From JAIQGF01 sp051006995 (GTDB taxonomy: Bacteria; Acidobacteriota; Terriglobia; Terriglobales; Acidobacteriaceae), in contig JBPCSQ010000012.1 of NCBI GenBank assembly GCA_051006995.1, positions 30,783 through 94,782 on the forward strand: a DNA stretch of 64,000 bases, given 5' to 3'. The notes under the pieces were generated by a model. That model searched no databases, had not been told where the DNA came from, and saw only the letters and a program-made list of their open reading frames with translations. Numbering within the stretch: the stretch's first letter is position 1; each line of letters begins with the position of its first letter. Shown in pieces: positions 44,970 to 55,200 of the stretch. The position numbers and the translations under genes are program-made.

Positions 44970-47423
44970 ATGGAACAGACGATCAAAGACGAGCGGAGTC
45001 GGCTCGGAATGCGGTCCGGCTGTAATCATCCGCGACAAAGGAACAGCCGTGCCGGCCGATCGCTAGCTTTCTGGTCGGCTCTTTCCCCGATGGTTCCTCT
45101 CCTGCTCCTGTTTCTCGTGACCTTCTTGTTCGGGTGTCAGAGCAAACGTGCACTCCCCGTCAGAACCGTGCAGGACTGGCAGGTCCTGGCAGCGGCCACT
45201 GAGAACGAACAAAGCGCAAGGTTACCTGATGTCGCGCGGCTGATCGGCAAGTCCGTTCCCCGCGACGACGCGATGTGGCCCGTCGATACGTTTTTACGGG
45301 CAGAGGTGTACCGGCTGCGCGGCAACACTGAAGAGGCTCGCACGAACTATCGTGCGCTCGCCCAATGGGGCGCCGCTGATCCTTACCAGGATGGCTCGGC
45401 GGGAAGCGGCCTCTCCGTCATCGCGCTTTGGAGGTGGCTCGAAATTACCAGTGCGGCCCCCGTTGCCGATAAGCAGGCCGTGACGGAGTTGCTGGATTGC
45501 GCCCGAAACTTTCAGGGGAAACGTCTCGTCACAGGAATGTTTTCGGCCCCTCTCCTGGGGACGCTGCCGCAGATTAAGGAGCAGGCCGCGCGAAAGCTCG
45601 CCCACTTGGCCTGGCTCGACGGCAGAAAAGACCTGGCGCAACGGTTGTTCCTGCTGTATCTACAATTCGCCCGCAGCAAAGATTTGCGAGATCTGAACGA
45701 AGCTGAGAAGCAGATCTGGCAAAACTTAGTCGCTACCGGACAAGCGTCGCCGGATCGTCTGACACTGTTAGTCGCGAACCGTGCAAGCGCCCTGGGTCAA
45801 CATGCTATCGCGGAGGAAATATTTCGCGAGATCTTAGCCAGCGACGACCCCGAGGTACGGGCACAAGCCGGCTACCATCTGGCCCGACTCGAGCGACTCA
45901 CCGGCGCGCGCCGGCCGATCCTGTTGAACCGTCTGACGGTAGCGCTGCAAGATGCAGCGGATCCTCAGTTGGCCCAGCAGATCCTGCTATACCGGGCGGA
46001 AGTCTACAATCTGCCTGGCAATGGACGGGATTCGAAGCGACATTTAGATGACCTTCAGCAACTGATCTCGGATTTCCCTGATGGGTCGTTAGCCAGCAAT
46101 GCCCGGTATCAGATCGCCCGATATTATCAGGGCGCGAACGATATCGACCAGGCTCTGAAACACTTCGTCGCTTTGCAGACGCTTCCGGCGAACAATAATC
46201 GCTTTGAGCTAGCACACTACGAAGCGGCGCTCGCGCTCTACCGCCGCGGTGACCAGGGGGATCTCTCCAAAGCTGCGGCGATGTTGGAAAAACTCCTCGA
46301 GGATCGTCCGAATAGCGCCGTCCGTCTTGGCGCTCTCTTCTGGCTGGCCCGGCTCGCTGAACGTTCGGAAGATACGCAAAAGGCGCAGAACTATTTTCGC
46401 CGAATCGTAGAGGAGTCGCCGTACGACTATTACGGTATCCGATCGCGGATGCACCTAGACGAGGGCGCTCAAGCGCGACATACTCTGCTGCCCGACCGAA
46501 AGACGTATGACCAGCTCAGGGCCACCTATTCCCCCGCCCCGTCGAATGCTGGGATCGCAGCGGAATCACCGTATGGGATCCGTATCCGGGAGGCACTGCA
46601 AACTCGGCTCTATGCCGACGGAATCAAGGCCACTGAGCATTTGCAGCATCTTTATCCTTCCGCCCGCCTGGAGAACATGACTCTCCAGGAACTGGATTCT
46701 GCCCACCTGTTGGCTCGGGTAGGTCTGCTCATCGCATTCCGAGAAGATGCGGATGCTGCAATCGCGGCACATCCTGAAGGCCGCCTCGGGATGGCTGGCG
46801 CGTTGGGCAACATGGGGGAAGACTGGCCGTTTGCGATTGCGCTTTGCAACGCGAAAATTCAAACCGGAGATCGCGACTCGACCAGCGCGCAAAATGCCCG
46901 CTTCTTGGCCACGGCGTATCCGCTGGTGTTCGCCTCGGCGTTTCAAAAGGCGGCCAATGCGGCAAATCTGGAACCCGAGTTTCTCTACAGCGTCGCGCGT
47001 CGCGAAAGTTATTTCTATCCCGCGGCCTTGTCGCCCCCGCCTAGCGGAGCGCTAGGGCTATTCCAGTTCATTCCGTCCACGTTCGCGTCTCTCGACAAAC
47101 GATGGAAGCTGCTGAAGGAAAGCGGCAAGTCGACTGCATCGGAGTTCCTTCTGGATCCGGATCTCAGTATTGGACTCGGTGCACGGTGGTTCCGAGACGA
47201 GCTGTTGCCCAGGAACCATGGTGACCTTATCGCAGCACTTGTGGAGCACAACGCGAGCAGGCGAATCGCGTTGGACTGGCTCTCCCGGGTGGAGAAGAGT
47301 GGGCAAAAAAACGATGTGGAATACGCGATCGAGAGCATTCCCGCAATGGAAACGCGCTTGTTCGTTAAAGGCGTGCTTGGGGACATGGCAATTGTTACTG
47401 CCACCGGGCGGCTGCGGAAATGA
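44970..47423 (+). CDS. Lipoprotein lytic transglycosylase (Slt70-like)
   Basis: The 817-residue protein has a long N-terminus ending in a lipobox (LLFLVTFLFGC, lipidated Cys56). A region of TPR-like helical repeats (about 80-560) follows, then a C-terminal SLT domain (about 660-790). The SLT signature is ARRESYFYPAA with catalytic Glu679, followed by SGALGLFQFIPSTF. It should cleave the MurNAc-GlcNAc bond of peptidoglycan with 1,6-anhydro formation, acting from the outer or inner membrane in the periplasm. ATG 45009 is a possible later start. The next gene starts 58 bases downstream and may be co-transcribed. Whether it serves normal wall turnover or eCIS release is open. Confidence 0.9.
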   Translation: MEQTIKDERSRLGMRSGCNHPRQRNSRAGRSLAFWSALSPMVPLLLLFLVTFLFGCQSKRALPVRTVQDWQVLAAATENEQSARLPDVARLIGKSVPRDDAMWPVDTFLRAEVYRLRGNTEEARTNYRALAQWGAADPYQDGSAGSGLSVIALWRWLEITSAAPVADKQAVTELLDCARNFQGKRLVTGMFSAPLLGTLPQIKEQAARKLAHLAWLDGRKDLAQRLFLLYLQFARSKDLRDLNEAEKQIWQNLVATGQASPDRLTLLVANRASALGQHAIAEEIFREILASDDPEVRAQAGYHLARLERLTGARRPILLNRLTVALQDAADPQLAQQILLYRAEVYNLPGNGRDSKRHLDDLQQLISDFPDGSLASNARYQIARYYQGANDIDQALKHFVALQTLPANNNRFELAHYEAALALYRRGDQGDLSKAAAMLEKLLEDRPNSAVRLGALFWLARLAERSEDTQKAQNYFRRIVEESPYDYYGIRSRMHLDEGAQARHTLLPDRKTYDQLRATYSPAPSNAGIAAESPYGIRIREALQTRLYADGIKATEHLQHLYPSARLENMTLQELDSAHLLARVGLLIAFREDADAAIAAHPEGRLGMAGALGNMGEDWPFAIALCNAKIQTGDRDSTSAQNARFLATAYPLVFASAFQKAANAANLEPEFLYSVARRESYFYPAALSPPPSGALGLFQFIPSTFASLDKRWKLLKESGKSTASEFLLDPDLSIGLGARWFRDELLPRNHGDLIAALVEHNASRRIALDWLSRVEKSGQKNDVEYAIESIPAMETRLFVKGVLGDMAIVTATGRLRK

Positions 47424-47481
47424 TGGGGGCGGCTGACTTGGCTCGGCCAATCCCGGCGGGCGGCGGAGGCGAGGCACCGAA

Positions 47482-48699
47482 ATGAGCTCAGTAAGCCCAG
47501 TAACCGGGACTACAGAAAAGCCATCGATCGGCAAGAAGGTAGCGGCGATCGCGGCAGCCGTGGCAACGATCGCGGGGATTCTTTCGCAAGGCCAGGCGAT
47601 CTGGTCGACGCTCTCCGGGTGGTACCGAGGTATTTCTCCACCACCGATCCCCTACGAGGTCACCGCTACGTTCCCCTCCGGCGTGCCCTCCTATTTGCGC
47701 TACTACTACTTGGACGAAGGGCTTGGGAAAGACCAATCGCTGCATTGGTTCCGAGCGAGCATGCGAAACAAGAGCCGTAACCGGATCACTCTGGCGGTCC
47801 TTTTTACTCTGGACCCACTCGATTGCGAGTTCGTACAGATGAAAGAGGGCTCGAATCCAACCCAGATTGAATTGGCCGGCCGTCAACAGCAGCAGGTCGA
47901 TATCTCTCCGGCCTTAATCTGGTTGAATAAGGACTCATTGAACAGCTGCTATCTCAAGGTCACTTATTCCATTAAAGATGACCGGGGCGACAAGCCGCAT
48001 CCCACGGGCTTGGGAAATATCCAGATCCTGCCGCGGCACCGGATCAAGTGGGACCTCTCCAATGTAGAACGAAAGCCGGTGTCGAAAGATTTTGTATTGG
48101 CAACTTTGTCTGCCTGGCCGCAGTCGCGGGAAGGTAACATCATTAGTCGAGCCACCCAGATTCGGCAAAGACACACGGCCGCTGCTTCGCCCGAACAATG
48201 GGTCAAGCTGTGCTATGACGACCTTTTCATGGGGAACAAGGCCGTATCCGTCGCGCCGACTGCAACGAGCTACCCGTTCGAGGAGGAGACAACCTTACGC
48301 GCGCCTGGGCAGGTGCTTTCCGACGGCCATGCAGAGCCGCTTGAAGCCGCGTTGCTGATGGCCGCCGTTCTCCGTAATTTGATACCGCATCAGGTGACCT
48401 TCAGCCTTTTTGTTTTGCCAGGCGAACGCAATCCCGGAGCCCCTGCCATTTTGGTTGCATGGACTCCCGCCGGTCGCGATTCTCCCAACGCGGTCGATCT
48501 GAATCTCGCCGGGAGTACTGCATTTTCTGAGAACCTTCAGAAATCGAGCGAATTGCTCAAACGAACGCTGACGAATGACCCCGAGCTCCTTAAGAGGCTC
48601 GCATTGCAGGGGGTGTCGTTCGGTCAGGGACGAACCTCCATCTCGGCAATTGATTTCGAACGCGCGAGGACGAAGTTCCACATCGCTCCCTTGCAATGA
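47482..48699 (+). CDS. Membrane-anchored protein of unknown function
   Basis: The 405-residue product has one hydrophobic segment near residues 20-40 (VAAIAAAVATIAGILSQGQA) without a cleavage site, so it is probably anchored with its large C-terminal part outside the cytoplasm. That part begins with a beta-rich domain (about 60-200). It ends with a region (about 270-405) containing LEAALLMAAVLRNLIPHQVT and VAWTPAGRDSPNAVDLNLAG, which looks alpha/beta and may be a transglutaminase-like or CHAT-like fold; I cannot confirm either. It follows the transglycosylase by 58 bases. Function unknown. Confidence 0.65.
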   Translation: MSSVSPVTGTTEKPSIGKKVAAIAAAVATIAGILSQGQAIWSTLSGWYRGISPPPIPYEVTATFPSGVPSYLRYYYLDEGLGKDQSLHWFRASMRNKSRNRITLAVLFTLDPLDCEFVQMKEGSNPTQIELAGRQQQQVDISPALIWLNKDSLNSCYLKVTYSIKDDRGDKPHPTGLGNIQILPRHRIKWDLSNVERKPVSKDFVLATLSAWPQSREGNIISRATQIRQRHTAAASPEQWVKLCYDDLFMGNKAVSVAPTATSYPFEEETTLRAPGQVLSDGHAEPLEAALLMAAVLRNLIPHQVTFSLFVLPGERNPGAPAILVAWTPAGRDSPNAVDLNLAGSTAFSENLQKSSELLKRTLTNDPELLKRLALQGVSFGQGRTSISAIDFERARTKFHIAPLQ

Positions 48700-49231
48700 G
48701 CCAGTTCCATGTTGAATTAGAAGGCCGATAGTGCATTCGTTTCTGTTCACGTGTGAACCTGTAGATAATTTTGTAGACGGTCAAAGCACAAGCCTTCAAT
48801 AGAGCTCAACAGCGTTCAACGAGCAGGCTGCAACAGGTTCAACAGCAATCACTTGGAACGCTCAAAATTCCATAGCTTTCAACAAGCGGAAAAATCTGTT
48901 TCGGGACCGGAGGGTTGGAAAGTGCTCCCCTGCACACAAAAGCTAGCTGGGGCGACTTATGAATGGTCAAATTGTGGGACCTATCGTGAAACGTCGGGCC
49001 TCACCATAGTTACAATTTCGACTACAATTGCCATCCTGGCGACTCGCTTCTTGTTGATTCTCTAACTCCTTGGCATTCAAGCGCACCTGCACCTGGGGCA
49101 GGTGCGCTCTGATGGTGGATTTGATTCTGAACCTCTGGGCTTGCGCATTTGGCGCAGGTGCGCTAGGGCATCGACCGTCCGCCCTTTCTCCTTACTCCGT
49201 CTAGATCGAGATTTACGAGTTGGTGCGCGAA
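48700..49231. other. Convergent intergenic region
   Basis: The spacer between the + strand gene ending at 48699 and the - strand subtilase ending at 49232 holds no convincing gene. It contains a TCAACA-rich stretch (about 48795-48890), a strong hairpin at 49080-49108, and a second copy of its right arm, GCAGGTGCGCT, at 49154-49164. Confidence 0.45.
49080..49108. terminator. Possible bidirectional terminator hairpin
   Basis: AGCGCACCTGC (49080-49090) and GCAGGTGCGCT (49098-49108) form a perfect 11-base stem with a 7-base loop between two convergent genes. No T-run follows on either strand, so a Rho-independent function is not certain. Confidence 0.45.
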
Positions 49232-52200
49232 CTAGTACGTTACGGTGATCGGAAGTCTGGCTAACTCTTTCGTGTAATAGTCCGAGCTACAACTTCCTTG
49301 GATGATGACGGTAGTGGCTCCGGGCGTTGGTGACGGCATTGGAGGTGGCGGCGTTGGCGGGGGTGTGTAAGTGGATGGGCTTGTGACGGCGCCACTTCCT
49401 CCGCCACCTCCTCCACAACTAGCCAGAGACGCAATCACCGCAACTGCGACGAGAATCAGCAGCAGAGGCCGAATATTCCGCAGCCTTCCGCAAGGAAGAA
49501 AGAGGGCGCATAGGACGACCCCTAAACTGAGATATAACGGAGCGCGCTGGAGCTGTGGTGGACGCAAAGTTGATACAGTGGGCGCGGGCTGTGCTGTGGG
49601 CATCGTTATCGCAGTCATCGTGACGCGGACGACCATGGATGTCGCGCCGACCGGAAAGTTCAATGGACTTTGAACCGTGCATCGAACATAGGGGCTCAAG
49701 CATGCAATAGTGAGTGGCTCATAAAATCCTGCGGGCGCGCTAACGGTCAAATCAAAATCCACTGCGTGATTAATCGCAAGGGTCGCTGCCGCCGGATTGA
49801 TCGCACCATAAATGTCCACGACCCGCAGGGTTGCGTTCACCGAGCGCTGCACGCCTTTACTCGAGGCAATCATGGTGAACGGATAAATCGCCGGAGTAGC
49901 TGATAGTGAAACGGACACGTAAATCCGCGTAGTCACCCCTGCAAACACATACGACTCTTGACAGTGGATAAAGCTCGGAAGCCCGCTGCAAGTCAGGTCC
50001 ATTCCGTCCGGAGAATCGCCGGTTACGTCAACCGCCAGATCGAAGATCGCACTCCGGCCCCCGATAAAAGCAATTTTCACGGGCTCAGCCAATCGCACCG
50101 AGAAATCAGCAACGGAAAGCGTAAGCCACTGCCGCACCGTGGTAATGCCGTCTGTCAGCACGACGGCGAATTTATAAGTGCCGAGGGGAGTGTCGGATGA
50201 TGTCGTTACGACAGTGCTGATGCCGGTGCCGCCGCCGGCCGGCACCGTTATGACCGTCGGACTTAGGTGACAGGCTGCGCCTGCCGGCAACCCCTCACAC
50301 GTCGCCGTCAACCTACCCGAATAACCGCCAACCGAGTCCACGCCAACTTGGTAGTCCCAAGTTGCAGTTCCGGCTATAACGCTCTGATGGTCCTTGGAAG
50401 ACGACATGCTGAGACCCGTGGGGATGTTTGCCGCGACGCCGTAGATTGCGGCTGAGTCATCGCCCATCGTCGCCGTGATTTTCAGAACTCGTGTGCGATT
50501 GACCCCAGGGCCAAGCGTGATGGGAACTTCCACGCTTGTAGATCCTGCGGGAATCTCGACAGTGGCAGGTAGCGCAACACCAGGATCGCTGGCGAACAGG
50601 GCAACAGTGGCGACATCGCTCTGCGCAACACTAAGCCGCAGGTAAAGAGTCGATGCGTTGGAAGAAAACGGTTGCGGTGAGAGAAAACCGGAGAGATTGG
50701 AACCTGCAACGAGCGGGATGATTTGGAAAGCGCATGTGAAGCCATCGAATTCGATGAAATCGGCCCGCCCTGTGCCCGTGAAATCTACTGCGCGCGTCGG
50801 CCATGCGACGGTCCCAAGCCGGGAGACACCACTCATCGGCGTGAATGTGCCGTCGCCGTTGCCATGCAAAAACTGAACCAACCCATATCGCATGTAGGAT
50901 GCACTGAGCTGGAATGAGGCTATATCGACGTTACCATCGCCGTCGAAATCGGCAAGCCAAGCCGCGCCACCATTGGGGCTGGTCGCGGATCCGTTGTCAA
51001 ACGCTACCGGAACGCCGGCAAAGATATCTGAGTAGGACGAGGTCAGGACAAACGAGCCGTCCGGCCGTCCTAAGTAGATGTTGACCTGAGTCTTATCTTG
51101 GCTTGGATACCACCCCGTGAATTCCGCCGCCTCAACGATGTCGGGATTTCCATCATGATCAAGGTCTGCTACCTGAATGCGGCGCAGGTTGCTAAGCACT
51201 TTCTGTGGCGGCTGAAAAGAGCCGTCGCCATTGCCTAAGAGCAGGTAAACATCATGATTTCTATACGGAACCACGTTCTCGTATTCCTGGAAGAGAATGT
51301 CGAGCCTTCCATCATGGTTGAAGTCTCCGACATAGGCATACGCAGGCCACGGGCTTGAGCATAGCGACGAGCCTGGCTGCGCCGTGAATTGTTGGACGGG
51401 TTTCTCCGCGAACGTGCCGTCACCATTGCCAGTGAAAGGTGCTACGTCGCACTGTTCGATGATCGCGAAGTCGAGCTTGCCGTCATCATTGAAATCGCCC
51501 GTCGCCACGTAAGGGACGGGCACACCTCCTGTTGGCCTGGTGATCCGGGCACTCGAAGTGAAGGTGCCGTCGCCATTGTTGGCGATGAATGTATAAGAGC
51601 CACCCCATCCGCCAACCAGGACCAGATCCTCCCTGCCGACGTTTCTGAAGTTGCCAAACCCGAAAGCCCAGCCCCCGAACGCATCCCGAGCTTGCAAAGC
51701 CGTGGACCGGATCGGGGCACTGTACCCTCCTTGCCCTTGGTTGAGGATAGTCGTAATGTCCATCGGGCTGTTGGTGTAGCCACGTGAAGTCAGCCACACC
51801 AAGTCTGGCTTTCCGTCTCCATTTATGTCGTGCACGAAAACATCCGAGAACGGCTGGTTCACGGCGCCGGTCTGGCCTCCACCCAAATAGCCTATGTATC
51901 CTCCAGACGCTTTGCCAAAGCCGCCATGACCATCGTTAATGAATTGTGTGGACGTGTCCGTATCCTGGTCGGCCGTGACTATGTCTAGCTTTCCGTCCCC
52001 ATTCAGATCAGCAGCCGCAATCGAGTAAACGTTCGGACGCCCGCGGTACACTCTCGGAGGCCTGAAGCCGCCCTGGCCATCCCCAGAGGCCACGCCCAGC
52101 AACTGACCGGACTCAAAACCATACCCAGGGCCGCCCTCGTCGAACTGGACCCCGGACACGATTGCGTCCAGGTTTCCGTCGCCGTCCACGTCGGCTAAGA

Positions 52201-55200
52201 CGATGCCCCAACCCGCTTCTCCAATGGGATAAGCAGTCGGAGCACCGAAGCTGCCGTCACAGGCGCCGAGATGTACCTGCAATAAACCGAACACATCGGG
52301 AGCAACGATATCGACGCAACCATCCTTGTTTACGTCACCGGTTGCGAAATTGAGCTCGATATCAGGATAGATTCCAAAGAGTGTCTGCCCGGGCTTGAAC
52401 CTGCCCGTGCCGTCGTTCATGAAAACCCGGCTGCCCATTGGCGAGAAACCATCAAACGTGATTCCATAAAGCATTACCAGGTCTGGCAAACCGTCACTGT
52501 TGAAGTCCCCAGAGGCTACGCTCAACGCCGAATAATTGATGTAATTATCATCTACCCGGCTTATGACAGGATTTCCGAGCTTCCCCGTACCATCGCCTGG
52601 ACACATGGCGACGGCGCCAAAACCGTCAAAGGCAAAGACGCTAACAACGACATCGCGATAGCCATCGCCGTTGAAGTCACCGACCACCAGCGCGTTGGGT
52701 ATGCCCGGTACAAACTGTTGCCCCGCGGAACTAAAAGTTCCGTCTCCTTTCCCGAGCAAGACCTCGATTGCGAAGCTGTCGGCTTCGGCGACCACGAGAT
52801 CCAGAATGCCGACGCCGCGAAGATCGACCGCGGCCACCGCGGTCGGTGAGCCGCCCAGCAGTGGGATTACATAGGGAGCGTCAGCTGTCCCATCGCCGTT
52901 GCCAGGGTAGAACCAGAGTGTGTTGTCTCCGCCGTTGGCTACAGCCCAATCCATTCGTCCATCGCCATTGAAGTCTCCGACTGCGACGCTAGTGGGAATG
53001 AAGCCCGTCGGCATCGCGGGCGGGGCGACTACCGTGGGGATGAACGCCGATGGGCCGACTCCTCCACCAGTGCCAGATGCCCACGCGTTCTTGTATACGG
53101 GCATGGCGCCGCCTGCATAAACCCTCTCGCTGAACGCTTTGGTGTAAGCGGGAAGGTGCTCGCCGAATCGCCATCCATAGAATCGCTGCGGCATCTTCAA
53201 CGCAAAGGTACCGCCCTGCCCGTTGTTCTGCACGGGTAAGTTGCCGCTGTTGGAAGAGTAGGGTGAGATGGTGAACAGCAAAATATTCGACTCCCCATAC
53301 CTGTTCCCGACCTGAACATTCACCGTCCCCGGATTCGCGATCTCCTCGGCGGGAATGTTCACCTGCCAGACGCTATTACTGATGACGTTGACGTTGATAT
53401 GTCTGGTCTTTCCAAATCCGATCCACGGCATGGGGTCCATGTACAGGTTCTGACCAGTGATCGTCAGGGTAAACCCAGGACCACCAGCCACAGCTGACGG
53501 CGGCGAAGCGGACGTGATAAGTGGCGGCGGTGTAGGCCCAACCACAAAACGAAGTTCATTCGACTCCCCACCGCCGGGAGCCGGATTGGTCACCTTGACG
53601 GGCCATAGCCCAACGATCTTCGTGTCGGAATCCAGCAGCGAGACCCTGACTTCGCTTGGGCTAACGTAAGTTGTGGCACGGCCGCTATTAGAAAAAAACA
53701 CTTGCGAACTGGAAACGAAGTTGCTGCCGGTGATCTTGACGTCGAGCGGCCCGCTGATTGGCAGGGTGCTGGGTGGATCCAGCTTGTACACGACAGGTAA
53801 AGGATTCGGAGATGAATCGTCGGCAAGAAGCCGCCAGCGGAGCGCGGCGCCATCCCACACGCTTCCGCCGTTCGTCCACGACGAGCCCGTCCGCGGATCG
53901 ACTTGAACCCCGACCGTCATGCTGAAATTGTGAGAAGGACATGAGTTGGAGACTTTGGCATATTGAAACAGCAGATCATCGCTGTTTTCCGAGAACACCG
54001 CCTCGAAGCGGATGGTTGCGCTCGGATCGCTCGAGCAGTCAAAAAAGCGCACATCGCGCCATTCGACGACCAGCTCACGCGACGGAGCAGTACCTCTTAC
54101 TTCCCAAAATACGTTCTGGGCCGAGCCCTTGACCGGGTACAGATCGTCCCAGAACGGTGCGATTAGAATCGCAGCCGTGTGGTTCCAGCCATAAGGGAAA
54201 TAGGACAGGCCTTGTAGCGGAATGAGTCGGTTGTAATAGTCCCCAAACGCCTCGGTCAGGCTGATCGTGCCGTTGCTGCTGATGTACAGCTTCGCGAATG
54301 TCGCTCCGCCGAACTTAAGCGGAAACGGCGCTAGCAGTTCCGCGACGGAGTCATCGCTAAGGTCGAGGTTCTGCCCGGCGATAATCCGGTAATTGCCAGG
54401 TTCTGCTTGTGCGTAGTAGCTCCTGAGTACTTCAATGGAGAATTGATCTCCCCCCGTTAGCGCGATCGTAAATGTTCCGAGCCCGGGAGGTGTCCACTGC
54501 CCAGAGAAAATGCCGTCGCCAGCCCGTTCATCTGGAGCAAGGCCGTCATCTTTAAGAACGATCGTTTCGCCGGTGGCCGGGATGTTCGCGGTGACGGGCC
54601 CGCCCGGACTGCCGCAATCGAGATTAAGAACAGCAATCGTGACGGGGGATGCTGCCGCCAACGAAGCGATGTTCCCTGGCGGGGCAATGCGTGAGAGCTG
54701 GCTGGAATTGGAACATGTCAGTGAAGCGAACGCGTTCAGCCTCCGACCTGTAATCGTGGCGTCCCGCAGGGCAGGAAGGCTGTCGCCCGCTGACAGCAAT
54801 AAGTTCTTAATTGTTTTCCAGTCGCGAGAGGGATCTTGCGCCTTGAGTAGTGCTGCAACGCCGGTAACGAACGGAGCGGCCATCGACGTTCCCGTTTCAT
54901 AACCGTAGGTCGCGCCGGGAAGTGTGCTGAAGATTTCCTCCCCGGGCGCGCCCAAGTGCACGCTCCACCTGCCGGTGTTGGAAAACGATGCGAGTTCGTC
55001 GAAGCGGTTGGTGGCCGCCACTGTGATGACATTTCCATATGACAGACTAGCCGGATATACGGGCACCAGATCATTGGTCTCGAAATCGTTGCCCGCGGCG
55101 GCGATAAACAGAATCCCGGCGTCCTCTTGCGCCTTGACCGCGTCTGCGAGCGCTTGAGAATAGAAAGGAAACCCCCAGCTATTGTTCGACGCGACGATGT

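Noticed and set aside
48853..49065. 70-codon frame with a hydrophobic end in the convergent spacer
   Set aside because: It starts with TTG, has no ribosome-binding site, and its composition is not protein-like.
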